A stretch of DNA of 64,000 nucleotides, from contig NZ_JACJSA010000010.1 in the NCBI RefSeq assembly GCF_014697545.1, positions 124,001-188,000 of the forward strand, in the 5' to 3' direction. Under the pieces are notes generated by a model. That model ran no database searches. It saw nothing but the letters and a program-made list of their open reading frames with translations, and had not been told where the DNA came from. Below, piece after piece: positions 55,685 to 64,000 of the stretch. The DNA is from Oscillatoria sp. FACHB-1407 (lineage in GTDB: Bacteria; Cyanobacteriota; Cyanobacteriia; Elainellales; Elainellaceae). Positions within the stretch are counted from its first letter, which is position 1. Each line of letters starts with the position of its first letter. The translations under genes were made by a program, and so were the position numbers.

Positions 55685-56181
55685 ATGACCACCCCGATTA
55701 CTGCTTAACGCCTTCCATGCTTGAATGCTCAGGTTCAGATGAAATTTTGAAACACCTGCGGAGCGGACGTTTGCTAATGGTTAACAGCAGACGACGCAAC
55801 GGGCTGATTTTATACAAGCAATTTCATGCTGAGTTTGCTGGACCCGGAGCAGCAGTGGGCGGCTTCTTTGATGAGGACTGTCAGCAGGTCATTCCCGTGG
55901 GCAATCTATCGTTGCTCGTGCCTGACTCTCATGAAGAACGACAAAAAGCATATTTGATTAGGCGACAGTGGATTCGTTTAACTCAACAATTCACCGACAA
56001 CTCGGTGCCGCTACAACGAGCACAAATGATTCTCAATCAGTTTGAGAATTACTTCGACGCCAATACGATCGCCAGCTTGCCCGATGAATCCTTTGCGATG
56101 TTGGTCGGCGTGCTGCCCCAGACCATTCGCATGGCGAGACGTCCCCCCTCAGGGCAAATGCATGTCAAGGTCAAAGCCTGA
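55685..56181 (+). CDS. cyanobacterial conserved-type protein, 5' end disturbed
   Basis: The main frame, with ATG 55717, gives 154 residues (MLECSGSDEILKHLRSGRLLMVNS..., AEFAGPGAAVGGFFDEDCQQ...). Upstream GAGGAG precedes an ATG at 55685 by nine bases, but that frame reads MTTPITA then stops. One extra C in the C run at 55692-55695 would join the two as MTTPDYCLTPSMLECSG, so an indel (true mutation, sequencing error or programmed shift) is likely. The function is unknown; the residues show an alpha/beta pattern with an ending DESFAMLVGVLPQTIRMARRP. It stands 176 bases upstream of purD. Confidence 0.7.
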
Positions 56182-56357
56182 TCATAGAAGGGCGATCGCC
56201 CCTCCTATGAGCGTCCTTGGCATCCCTGCTGAAACTCTCTCACCGAAAAATACAAAAAATTGGGAGAAGCTCTGATTTCAGCCCTCCGAATCCTGCTCTC
56301 CATGAGATAATGAGGTGCTTTTTGGAGTCTCAATTTATCTCGAAAGGTGACAGTGGC

Positions 56358-57638
56358 GTGAAGGTTTTGGTGGTTGGTAATGGGGGTCGTGAACATGCCC
56401 TGGCTTGGAAGCTTTTGCAATCGTCGCGAGTACAAGAAGTCGTTTGTGTCCCAGGAAATGGGGGCACGGCAACCCTGCCAGGTTGTCGTAATTTGCCGCT
56501 ATCGGTAACCGACTTTGAGGGCATCGGTCGTTTTGCCTTGGTGAATAACATTGGCTTGATTGTGGTGGGACCAGAGGTGCCTCTGGCAGCAGGCATCACC
56601 GATTATTTGCATGAGCAGGGGTTGACGGTGTTTGGTCCCACCCAGGTAGGGGCTCAGATTGAGTCGAGCAAGACCTGGGCAAAACATCTGATGCAAACGG
56701 CGGGAATTCCCACAGCACAGGCAGCTGCCTTTGATTCGGCCTCGGAGGCGATCGCTTACCTGCACCAGCAAACGGCTCCCATTGTGATCAAGGCAGACGG
56801 TTTGGCTGCCGGGAAAGGAGTCACTGTGGCTGCCACGTTAGAAGAGGCACAAGCGGCGATCGAGTCTGCCTTTGCGGGTGAGTTTGGGGCAGCGGGAAAC
56901 CGAGTCTTGATTGAGGAGTGTCTGACCGGACAGGAAGCCTCGGTCTTAGCCGTTACTGATGGCATCACGATTCGTCCGTTGCTGCCCGCACAAGACCACA
57001 AGCGCATCGGCGACGGAGATACCGGAGCAAACACCGGGGGCATGGGAGCCTACGCACCCGCACCATTAGTCACACCTGCTTTGATGGAGCGCATTCAACG
57101 AGAGGTGTTGGAGCCTGCGATCGCTACATTGCGCCAACAGGGGATCGACTATCGCGGCGTGTTGTATGCCGGGTTAATGATTACCCCTGAGGGCAACCCC
57201 AAAGTGATTGAGTTTAACTGCCGCTTTGGCGACCCAGAGACGCAGGTTGTGTTACCTCTGCTTGAAACGCCTCTTGATCAATTACTCATGGCATGTGCTC
57301 AGCAGAAGTTAGAGCAGTTACCACCGCTCCAGTGGAAGTCGGGGGTCGCTGCCTGTGTTGTGGCTGCCGCAGGAGGATATCCTGGAGCTTATCAAAAGGG
57401 GTTCCCAATTACGGGGATTGAAGCAGCACAAGCAGCAGAAGCTATCGTCTTTCACGCAGGAACAAAAATTAAAGCCGAGACGCTAGTCACCGATGGGGGG
57501 CGAGTGCTGGGGGTAACGGCGATCGCAGATGACTTTAAGGGGGCGATCGCACAGGCTTATGAAGCGATGGGTCTAATTCAATTTGAGTCGATGTACTATC
57601 GGCGAGATATTGGACACCAGGTGCTTCACCAAAGTTAA
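56358..57638 (+). CDS. purD: phosphoribosylamine-glycine ligase
   Basis: 426 residues from GTG 56358 (AAAGGTGA seven bases upstream), which restores the standard opening VKVLVVGNGGREHALAWKL; the frame opens 47 codons earlier without support. Catalyses the second step of purine synthesis with ATP-grasp chemistry. Visible: VGPEVPLAAGITDYL, ESSKTWAKHLMQTAGIPTA, IKADGLAAGKGVTVA (ATP-binding), EASVLAVTDG, QDHKRIGDGDTGANTGGMGAYAP and NCRFGDPETQVVLP. Length and motif order are normal. nblS follows 164 bases downstream on the same strand; purD-nblS linkage is, as I recall, frequent in cyanobacteria. Confidence 0.95.
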   Translation: MKVLVVGNGGREHALAWKLLQSSRVQEVVCVPGNGGTATLPGCRNLPLSVTDFEGIGRFALVNNIGLIVVGPEVPLAAGITDYLHEQGLTVFGPTQVGAQIESSKTWAKHLMQTAGIPTAQAAAFDSASEAIAYLHQQTAPIVIKADGLAAGKGVTVAATLEEAQAAIESAFAGEFGAAGNRVLIEECLTGQEASVLAVTDGITIRPLLPAQDHKRIGDGDTGANTGGMGAYAPAPLVTPALMERIQREVLEPAIATLRQQGIDYRGVLYAGLMITPEGNPKVIEFNCRFGDPETQVVLPLLETPLDQLLMACAQQKLEQLPPLQWKSGVAACVVAAAGGYPGAYQKGFPITGIEAAQAAEAIVFHAGTKIKAETLVTDGGRVLGVTAIADDFKGAIAQAYEAMGLIQFESMYYRRDIGHQVLHQS

Positions 57639-57672
57639 GGATATGTAACAATAGAAACGAATTATGATTAAG

Positions 57673-57689
57673 AGTTACAAGCTGTAACT
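57673..57689. promoter_or_regulatory. GTTACA palindrome upstream of nblS
   Basis: AGTTACA-AGC-TGTAACT is a perfect 7-bp inverted repeat; another TGTAAC stands at 57646. RpaB, the response regulator that acts with NblS, binds HLR1 boxes containing GTTACA-type half-sites, usually direct repeats. The geometry here is inverted, so this is only a candidate. Confidence 0.4.
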
Positions 57690-57802
57690 TAGCCTGAATC
57701 GATCGCTAACCCGTCTGCTGCTCATGGGCAGAGCTAATGAGCAAAGATGATGGGCAAAGTTGTTTCTTAATCCCTCCCTCCTTCGCCCACCCCTGATTTC
57801 CC

Positions 57803-59824
57803 TTGCTAACGTTTTTAGAGCAGATTAGAGCCATTATTCATCGCTGGTGGTCTGAGTTCACACTCCAGACTCGCCTGATGGCAGCTGCAACGCTCGTGGT
57901 TTCTCTCGTGATGAGTAGTCTCACCTTTTGGGCGGTAAATTCAATTCAGCAAGATGCACGCCTCAACGATACCCGGTTCGGGCGTGATTTAGGGTTGTTA
58001 TTGGCAGCAAACGTTGCTCCTCTGGTTGCTGAGGATAATCGAACAGAGCTAGCTCGATTCTCCCATCGCTTCTACAGCAGCACCTCCAGCATCCGCTACA
58101 TGATCTATGCCGATGAAGATGGCAACATCTTTTTTGGCATCCCCTTCTCCGAATCGGAGGTACAGAACTCGCTGACCATCCGCCGTCGGATTCAACTGCC
58201 GGATAACTACGCTGCTAATGTTGACTACCCCATGGTGCGGCAACACCTGACCCCCGATGGCGAAGTCACCGATGTGTTTGTGCCCATTCTGCACGAGGGC
58301 AAATATCTGGGTGTGTTGGCGTTGGGGACGAATCCCAACCCCACAGTCGTGACCTCATCCCACCTGACCCGTGATGTGACAATCGCCGTTTTTGTGTCGA
58401 TCTGGGTCATGGTGATTTTGGGCGCAGTGTTTAATGCTCTGACGATCACTAAACCGATTAAAGAACTGCTGTTTGGAGTCAAAAACATTGCCGCTGGAAA
58501 CTTCAAGCAACGTATTGACCTGCCTCTGGGGGGTGAGTTGGGGGAACTAATCCTCAACTTCAACGAGATGGCGGAGCGGCTAGAAAGCTATGAAGAACAA
58601 AATATTGAAGAACTGACGGCTGAAAAAGCCAAGTTAGAAACGCTGGTCGCCACGATCGCCGATGGAGCGGTGTTGCTGGATGCCAACATGCACGTGATTC
58701 TCGTCAACCCCACCGCGCGTCGGCTATTTGGTTGGGAGAGCAACGACGCAATGATTGGCGAGCATGTCTTAGAACACCTGCCCGCCCCCGTCAAACTTGA
58801 GCTAAAGCGTCCTCTTTCAGAAATCGCCTCTGAGACTGCCTCTCCTGAAACGTTACGAGAGAGGGAGTGGTCAGAGTTTCGGATCACGATTCCAGAACCG
58901 ATTCACCGGACGGTACGAATCCTGTTGACAACCGTTCTCGATCAGTATCGCGAAACCCTCAAAGGGATTGCTATTACCGTCCAGGACATCACTCGTGAAG
59001 TGGAGCTAAACGAAGCCAAAAGCCAGTTCATCAGCAATGTCTCTCACGAACTCCGCACGCCCCTGTTCAACATCAAGTCGTTTATCGAAACGCTGCACGA
59101 ATACGGGGAAGATTTGAGTGATGAAGAGCGACGCGAGTTTTTAGACACCGCGAATCGCGAAACCGATCGCCTGACCCGGTTGGTCAATGACGTGTTGGAT
59201 CTGTCCCGTCTGGAATCGAACAAACGCTATAGCTTCGATGCGGTTTATATCTCTCAGGCGGTTGAGCAAACCCTGCGAACTTATCAACTTAATGCTAAAG
59301 ACAAAGGCATCGAACTGATTCAAGAGATTCAACCCGACCTGCCTCCAGTACTGGGTAACTACGATTTGCTGTTGCAGGTGTTTGCCAATTTGGTGGGCAA
59401 TGGTTTGAAGTTTACCCAGGCTGGAGGACGAGTTGCCATCCGTGCCTATGTGCTGGATGCAGAACTGAGCAACGATTATCTACCGGGGTTGGTACGCATT
59501 GAGGTGTCAGATACAGGGATCGGCATTGATCCTGAAGACCAGGAAGCCATTTTCGATCGCTTCTTCCGAGTTGAAAATCGAGTTCATACCCTGGAGGGAA
59601 CCGGGTTGGGCTTGTCGATCGTGCGAAATATTGTTGAGAAGCACCATAGCTCCGTGCATCTGGTCAGTGAGGTCGGGGTCGGTACAACCTTCTGGTTTGA
59701 CCTCGCTGTGTTTCAAGAGAATCCGCCCGTATTAGAGCCACTGCCGCTGTCTCATACCTCAACAGATGCGATCGCAGAGGCTTCACCGCTTTTGTTCAGC
59801 CCTAGCTCCTCCCAACCTTCGTGA
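57803..59824 (+). CDS. nblS: NblS/Hik33-type sensor histidine kinase
   Basis: 673 residues from TTG 57803 (no ATG nearby fits the family opening MLxFLEQIR). Conserved sensor of light, redox and stress that works with RpaB. Order: transmembrane helix 1 (about 25-45), periplasmic domain, helix 2 (about 190-212), HAMP (about 213-265), a PAS-like domain (about 275-400), HisKA with phospho-His in FISNVSHELRTPLFNIKSFIETLHEYGEDLSDEE near 410, then HATPase with LVGNGLKFTQ, DTGIGID and GTGLGLSIV. The FETLHEYGED string is diagnostic of NblS. The Hsp70-like gene begins 23 bases later, so co-transcription is likely. Confidence 0.93.
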   Translation: MLTFLEQIRAIIHRWWSEFTLQTRLMAAATLVVSLVMSSLTFWAVNSIQQDARLNDTRFGRDLGLLLAANVAPLVAEDNRTELARFSHRFYSSTSSIRYMIYADEDGNIFFGIPFSESEVQNSLTIRRRIQLPDNYAANVDYPMVRQHLTPDGEVTDVFVPILHEGKYLGVLALGTNPNPTVVTSSHLTRDVTIAVFVSIWVMVILGAVFNALTITKPIKELLFGVKNIAAGNFKQRIDLPLGGELGELILNFNEMAERLESYEEQNIEELTAEKAKLETLVATIADGAVLLDANMHVILVNPTARRLFGWESNDAMIGEHVLEHLPAPVKLELKRPLSEIASETASPETLREREWSEFRITIPEPIHRTVRILLTTVLDQYRETLKGIAITVQDITREVELNEAKSQFISNVSHELRTPLFNIKSFIETLHEYGEDLSDEERREFLDTANRETDRLTRLVNDVLDLSRLESNKRYSFDAVYISQAVEQTLRTYQLNAKDKGIELIQEIQPDLPPVLGNYDLLLQVFANLVGNGLKFTQAGGRVAIRAYVLDAELSNDYLPGLVRIEVSDTGIGIDPEDQEAIFDRFFRVENRVHTLEGTGLGLSIVRNIVEKHHSSVHLVSEVGVGTTFWFDLAVFQENPPVLEPLPLSHTSTDAIAEASPLLFSPSSSQPS

Positions 59825-59847
59825 TCGTCCAGAATGACTGAACCAGT

Positions 59848-61443
59848 ATGGTGTACGCGATTGACTTTGGAACCAGCAACACGGTAATTGCTCGCTGGAA
59901 CGCAGCAACCGGAAAACCCGAAACTCTATCCCTGGTTGATTTGTCAGTGCGGTTGGCAAACAATCCACCGTTGATTCCGAGTCTGATCTATATCGAGAAT
60001 GCAACTCAGGAAACCGTGGTACTGGGGCAATCGGTGCGCGATCGCGGCTTAGACCTGACTAGCAACCCTCGCTTCTTTCGCAACTTCAAACGCGGCATTG
60101 GCACCGATATTCAAGGATTTTTGCCAGCATTAGACGGACGCAGCGTCACCTTTGAGCAGGTGGGGCAGTGGTTCCTGACGACCCTGATTCAGCAACTCCA
60201 GGCGATCGATCCTCAGATGAATTCGCTGGTACTAACGGTTCCGGTGGACAGCTTTGAAGCCTATCGCAACTGGCTCTCGCACGTATCTCAATCGGTGCAA
60301 ATTGAGCAAATTCGTCTGCTGGATGAACCCACGGCAGCAGCGTTAGGCTACGGCTTAACCGATGAAAAAACCTTGTTAGTCGTGGACTTTGGGGGTGGCA
60401 CACTTGACCTGTCGCTGGTGCAACTCGAAAAGAGTGTCCAACCGGGCGCAAAACCCCTGGGCTTTATTCTCAAGTGGGGACAAAAAGCGGTGGAATCATC
60501 AGCGCAACGTCCTAAGATTGCCCGCGTACTCGCTAAAGCCGGACAAAACCTCGGTGGGGCAGACATTGACAACTGGCTAGTGGATCACTTTTCTACCACA
60601 CAGGGAATCGCCGCAACCCCTGTCACGCTGCGATTGGCAGAACGCCTCAAAATTCAACTCTCTAGTCAGACCGAGGCAACCGAAGCCTACTTCAACGATG
60701 AGACGTTAGAGAGCTATGAACTGAAGCTCGATCGCGATCGCTTCACTCAGATTCTCCAGGAACACCAGTTCTTTGAGCGGTTGGATGAATTGATGACACA
60801 GGTGTTACGGCAGGCACGGCGACAGGGGTTAGAAGCCGATGATATTGATGCCGTCATGCTGGTTGGGGGAACAGCCCAAATTCCAGCGGTCAAAGACTGG
60901 GTGGAGCAGTACTTCCCCGTTGAGAAGATTCGCTTTGAGCAACCCTTTGAGGCGATCGCCCACGGTGCACTGCAACTGAGCCAGGGGGTTGAGGTCAAGG
61001 ATTTCCTGTATCACAGCTACGGCATCCGCTATTGGGATCGTCGCAAAAACGGGCATAGCTGGCACTCCATCATCAAAGCCGGACAACCCTATCCCATGCC
61101 AGAACCCGTCGAGTTGTATCTGGGAGCTTCCATCGACAACCAACCCAGCATTGAATTGGTGATTGGCGAACTGGGGTCAGAAAATAGCCAGACTGAAGTT
61201 TACTTTGAGGGCGATCGCCTCGTCACCCGCCGCATCAGTGGGGGCAGTAGCCAGGTGCAACCCCTCAACGACACCCCCGAAGCCCGCAGCATCGCCAAGC
61301 TCACCCCTCCCGGTTATCCCGGCAGCGATCGCATTAAAGTGCTGTTTTGGGTAGATGGCGATCGCTTCCTGCGGATCACAGTTGAAGATTTGCTGGCAAA
61401 TGACACATTAATCGACAGCAAACCTGTCGTGAGGTTGAGCTAG
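59848..61443 (+). CDS. Hsp70-like (DnaK family) actin-fold protein
   Basis: 531 residues. Actin-ATPase fold as in DnaK: AIDFGTSNTVIARWN near residue 4, LLDEPTAAALGYGL (connect 1) near 153, VVDFGGGTLDLSLV near 176 and MLVGGTAQIPAVKDW (adenosine) near 345. It differs from canonical DnaK by length, by a poorly matched C-terminal region (about 380-531, beta-rich) and the lack of a C-terminal lid. Similar short Hsp70s occur in cyanobacteria next to kinases. Role unknown; a chaperone or structural partner for the kinase is conjecture. Confidence 0.88.
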   Translation: MVYAIDFGTSNTVIARWNAATGKPETLSLVDLSVRLANNPPLIPSLIYIENATQETVVLGQSVRDRGLDLTSNPRFFRNFKRGIGTDIQGFLPALDGRSVTFEQVGQWFLTTLIQQLQAIDPQMNSLVLTVPVDSFEAYRNWLSHVSQSVQIEQIRLLDEPTAAALGYGLTDEKTLLVVDFGGGTLDLSLVQLEKSVQPGAKPLGFILKWGQKAVESSAQRPKIARVLAKAGQNLGGADIDNWLVDHFSTTQGIAATPVTLRLAERLKIQLSSQTEATEAYFNDETLESYELKLDRDRFTQILQEHQFFERLDELMTQVLRQARRQGLEADDIDAVMLVGGTAQIPAVKDWVEQYFPVEKIRFEQPFEAIAHGALQLSQGVEVKDFLYHSYGIRYWDRRKNGHSWHSIIKAGQPYPMPEPVELYLGASIDNQPSIELVIGELGSENSQTEVYFEGDRLVTRRISGGSSQVQPLNDTPEARSIAKLTPPGYPGSDRIKVLFWVDGDRFLRITVEDLLANDTLIDSKPVVRLS

Positions 61444-61447
61444 AAAT

Positions 61448-61545
61448 GAAAGGCTAAAGGATGAAGGATGAAAAATAAAAGAGATGCCATGTCTGAACTA
61501 AAGTCCTCAGACTTTTATCCTTTAGCCTTCATCCTTTAGCCTTTC
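61448..61545. terminator. 20-bp inverted repeat between Hsp70-like and azlD genes
   Basis: GAAAGGCTAAAGGATGAAGG (61448-61467) is perfectly complementary to 61526-61545, with a 58-base loop, in the 103-base gap of two converging genes. Likely a bidirectional 3'-end structure. The repeat vocabulary (GGCTAAAGGATGAAGG) is also used in low-complexity runs elsewhere. Confidence 0.65.
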
Positions 61546-61546
61546 C

Positions 61547-61837
61547 CTATGCCCCTGCCAACGCCCCAAATACGACACAGCCGATCGCGATCCCTACAAC
61601 AATCGGTAGCTTTTTGAGGCTGGCGAGAATCACCGCAAGGGTAGCGGCGATCGCTCCCAGGCTACTTTGGGGAGTGTCGGTAAAACTGGCAATGCTGCCG
61701 ACGGTGATCACCAGAATCACAGCGAGGGGCAAATGGGCAAGCCAGCGAGTCGGGATGAATTTGGGGGGAACCCACACCCCAGAACTCCGCATTACATAGG
61801 TACCAATGCCAGCTAATGCAATAATCAACCAGATCAT
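61547..61837 (-). CDS. azlD: AzlD-type small subunit of amino-acid exporter
   Basis: 96 residues, three predicted membrane helices. AzlD pairs with AzlC to export branched-chain amino acids or their analogues. Family strings VMRSSGVWVPPKFIPTRWLAHLPLAVILVITVGSIASF are visible. It overlaps azlC by four bases (ATGA), so translation is coupled. Confidence 0.88.
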   Translation of the reverse strand: MIWLIIALAGIGTYVMRSSGVWVPPKFIPTRWLAHLPLAVILVITVGSIASFTDTPQSSLGAIAATLAVILASLKKLPIVVGIAIGCVVFGALAGA

Positions 61838-62532
61838 GAAGAACCTTCCTTAGCATCAGAAATGGAAGCGGATGAGGGTGGGTTAAGCAGGAGGGTTGCG
61901 GCGATCGCAACCCCCAAAATGGCAATCAGGATGCCAGTTGAGCCAAAACTTTGGGTGACCAGTGCAAGGGCAACACCGATGCCGATGACCACTACAACCT
62001 CACGTCCCCACAATCGCCGGACGTTATCGGTCAGCAAATAGAGGAACATCGCAGGCAGGGCAAATTGCAACCACCGTTCTGGGATTTGCAGTCCTACAAC
62101 GGCTCCCAGGCAGGTGCCCAAAACCCAGGCAGACCAGCAACTCACATTCATGCCCAGGTAGTACAGAAACGATCGCGGTTCGTCGAGCATATTCAGGGCA
62201 AAGGTTTCATCGATCAGACCATGCGCCAATAGCCAGCGTTTGCCCCAGGGAAACCGGTTATAAATTTTTTGAGCCGCTGCCAGACTCATGGGAATATGGC
62301 GCAGGTTAATGATCAGCATGGTCAACACAATGCTGAACCAGGGCAACCCCTGACGCACCGCCTCCGCTGCGGCAAACTGGGATGCTCCGGCATAGACTCC
62401 CATTGACATGCCAATCGTGGCGATCGCCGGAATACCTGCCTGCACCGAGACGGCTCCAAAACTAACGGCAATTGGAAAGAAACCAGCCACCACGCCAATG
62501 ACGCGACTGGCACCCTTCAAGAAATCATTCAT
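61834..62532 (-). CDS. azlC: AzlC-type branched-chain amino acid exporter permease
   Basis: 232 residues; large subunit of the AzlCD exporter. Six to eight predicted helices. Family features: GVVAGFFPIAVSFGAVSVQAGIPAIATIGMSMGVYAGASQFAAAEAVRQGLPWFSIVLTMLIINLRHIPMSLA (the conserved 'YAGASQF' and 'NLRH' blocks) and LIDETFAL. Same strand and overlapping azlD. Upstream lies the divergent transaminase, 245 bases away. Exporter plus transaminase might form a small amino-acid module, but no regulatory evidence exists. Confidence 0.9.
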   Translation of the reverse strand: MNDFLKGASRVIGVVAGFFPIAVSFGAVSVQAGIPAIATIGMSMGVYAGASQFAAAEAVRQGLPWFSIVLTMLIINLRHIPMSLAAAQKIYNRFPWGKRWLLAHGLIDETFALNMLDEPRSFLYYLGMNVSCWSAWVLGTCLGAVVGLQIPERWLQFALPAMFLYLLTDNVRRLWGREVVVVIGIGVALALVTQSFGSTGILIAILGVAIAATLLLNPPSSASISDAKEGSS

Positions 62533-62777
62533 GTGAACCCCCGTGAACTCGAACCTTGTATCTCAGGTTACTGAAGGGCGATCGCTTGGGTCTTGAATGT
62601 TATTGCTCTGTTTCAACCAAGAGAATGGGACAAGGGGGAATGGCTCCTTCGCACCTCCTGCCCCACTCTACCGCTGTGTCCATAACGTTCAACCATGAGG
62701 AGAACGGGCTAAAATGTGGGAACTTAGACGCTTCAAACCCATTCACACGTCACTCTGCTCAACAGCGAGTTAAACCT

Positions 62778-64000
62778 ATGGTGCAAGAACTAACCCATCC
62801 CACAACTGATCCAGGACTGCGACCCGAATTAGAAGCCTTTTGGATGCCCTTCACGGCAAATCGACAGTTTAAGTCCAAGCCTCGCATCTTTGTCTCCGCC
62901 AAAGATATGCACTTCACCACGGAGGATGGACGACAGGTCTTAGACGGCACAGCAGGGTTATGGTGCGTGAATGCAGGACATTGCCGTACCCGAATTGTAG
63001 AAGCCGTTCACCAACAGGTTGCTACCTTAGATTTTGGTCCTACTTTCCAAATGGGGCATCCCGGCCCCTTCCAGTTAGCCGATCGCCTTGCCAAGATGTT
63101 ACCGGGCGATCTAGATCATGTTTTCTTTGCTAACTCTGGATCGGAAGCCGTAGACACAGCCCTCAAAATTGCGATCGCCTATCATCGGGCGCGAGGTCAG
63201 GGCACTCGTCAGCGGCTCATCGGACGCGAGCGCGGATATCACGGGGTCGGTTTTGGTGGTATCTCTGTCGGTGGCATTGGCCCCAACCGCAAGTTCTTTG
63301 GCAGTTTGCTCAACGGAGTTGACCATCTGCCCCACACCCACAATCTGGAACACAACGCCTTCAGCAAAGGGCAACCAGAGTGGGGTGCCCATCTGGCAGA
63401 TGAGCTAGAACGGCTTGTGGCACTGCATGATGCCTCCAACATTGCTGCTGTTATTGTGGAACCCGTCGCAGGCTCAACGGGTGTGCTGATACCACCTAAA
63501 GGCTATTTGCAGCGACTCCGCCAAATCTGCGATAAACACGGTATTTTGCTGATTTTTGATGAAGTCATTACCGGGTTTGGGCGACTCGGCAGTTCCTTTG
63601 CAGTCGAGCATTTTGATGTCATGCCTGATATGGTGACCGTCGCAAAAGGCATCACCAATGGCACGATTCCCATGGGAGCCGTGTTTGTCCGGAAGGGCAT
63701 TTATGAGGCGTTTATGGATGCACCTGACAACGCGATCGAACTGTTCCATGGATACACCTATTCGGGTCATCCAGTCGCTTGTGCCGCAGGACTGGCAACC
63801 TTGGACATTTACGAAGAAGAAGGTCTGTTCCAACGAGCACGGGATATATCGAGCTATTGGGAGAATGCCGTTCATTCATTGAAAGGCTTGCCCCATGTTA
63901 TTGATATTCGCAACCTGGGATTAGTTGCAGGGATTGAGCTAGAGTCTATTCCTGGAAAGCCGACGGCTCGTGCTTTTGACATCTTTTTGCGGTGTTACGA
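62778..64000 (+). CDS. omega-amino acid--pyruvate aminotransferase, C-terminus cut by window edge
   Basis: 407 residues seen from ATG 62778; the end lies outside the window. Class III PLP aminotransferase resembling beta-alanine:pyruvate transaminase (opening FWMPFTANRQFKSKPRIFVSAKDMHFT, AGLWCVNAGHCRTRIVEAV, SGSEAVDTALKIAIAYHRARGQ). PLP features: GRERGYHG, FDEVITGFGRLG and the Lys in VTVAKGITNGTIPMGAV near residue 291. Function likely in omega-amine or beta-alanine metabolism; the exact substrate cannot be told from motifs. Confidence 0.92.
   Translation, partial: MVQELTHPTTDPGLRPELEAFWMPFTANRQFKSKPRIFVSAKDMHFTTEDGRQVLDGTAGLWCVNAGHCRTRIVEAVHQQVATLDFGPTFQMGHPGPFQLADRLAKMLPGDLDHVFFANSGSEAVDTALKIAIAYHRARGQGTRQRLIGRERGYHGVGFGGISVGGIGPNRKFFGSLLNGVDHLPHTHNLEHNAFSKGQPEWGAHLADELERLVALHDASNIAAVIVEPVAGSTGVLIPPKGYLQRLRQICDKHGILLIFDEVITGFGRLGSSFAVEHFDVMPDMVTVAKGITNGTIPMGAVFVRKGIYEAFMDAPDNAIELFHGYTYSGHPVACAAGLATLDIYEEEGLFQRARDISSYWENAVHSLKGLPHVIDIRNLGLVAGIELESIPGKPTARAFDIFLRCY

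Overview
The window is cyanobacterial chromosomal DNA, most likely from a filamentous, Leptolyngbya/Oscillatoriales-type genome. Visible reasons: the HIP1 octamer GCGATCGC recurs throughout, and there are genes typical of oxygenic phototrophs (a CGLD27/DUF1230 protein, the sulfolipid pair sqdX/sqdB, an NblS/Hik33-type kinase, a DevBCA-type exporter, pentapeptide-repeat proteins and large multi-PAS/GAF signalling proteins). The strain assignment is inference.

Layout. 1-5.6 kb (minus strand): a GTPase cut by the window edge, initiator tRNA-Met, then asparaginase, CGLD27, rsfS, yqeK and a TetR regulator. 6.0-10.3 kb (plus): a complete devB-devC-devC-devA export operon whose promoter region carries two palindromic operator-like boxes and faces the tetR gene. 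10.5-17.7 kb: a YbjN-like protein, a WcaI-like glycosyltransferase, acylphosphatase, ilvD between two pentapeptide-repeat proteins, and a small secreted protein. 17.7-25.7 kb: two different Ser/Thr kinases, an orphan Tat-exported PotD-like binding protein, small orphan proteins and a GNAT acetyltransferase. 26.3-32.7 kb: a MocR regulator divergent from a PNPOx-like flavoprotein, an MFS exporter, a sugar-type binding lipoprotein and a broken DUF6882 gene. 33-45.6 kb: a hybrid histidine kinase with six PAS domains, malic enzyme, DUF427, a CPBP protease, DUF3611, a short RecQ and MsrA. 45.7-51.5 kb: a GAF-GAF-PAS adenylate cyclase, then sqdX and sqdB. 51.7-57.6 kb: GH116 glycosidase, a GGCT-like protein, two cyanobacterial small proteins and purD. 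57.8-64 kb: nblS plus an Hsp70-like protein, azlCD, and an omega-amino-acid transaminase cut by the right edge.

Most genes are housekeeping or signalling. I do not see a phage, a transposase gene, a CRISPR array or a recognisable defence island. The least explained part is between the genes. There is a perfect 109-bp duplicated MITE-like element; several families of about 90-105 bp non-coding elements that share TATAGC/GCTATA ends, two of them abutting and overlapping by TATA; a GC-rich hairpin family; and repeated 16-19 bp tandem duplications. One intergenic region (about 21.69-21.82 kb) folds into successive hairpins just upstream of a small gene and is a candidate structured RNA. Two genes carry visible lesions: the DUF6882 gene (amber codon plus frameshift) and the 5' end of the gene at 55.7 kb (apparent one-base loss in a C run).

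The genes connect loosely: the cyclase (45.7-48.5 kb) and a GTGA-N6-TCAC palindrome (55.47 kb) suggest local cAMP/CRP-type control, and the kinase-rich content points to heavy environmental sensing. Both are inferences from sequence.
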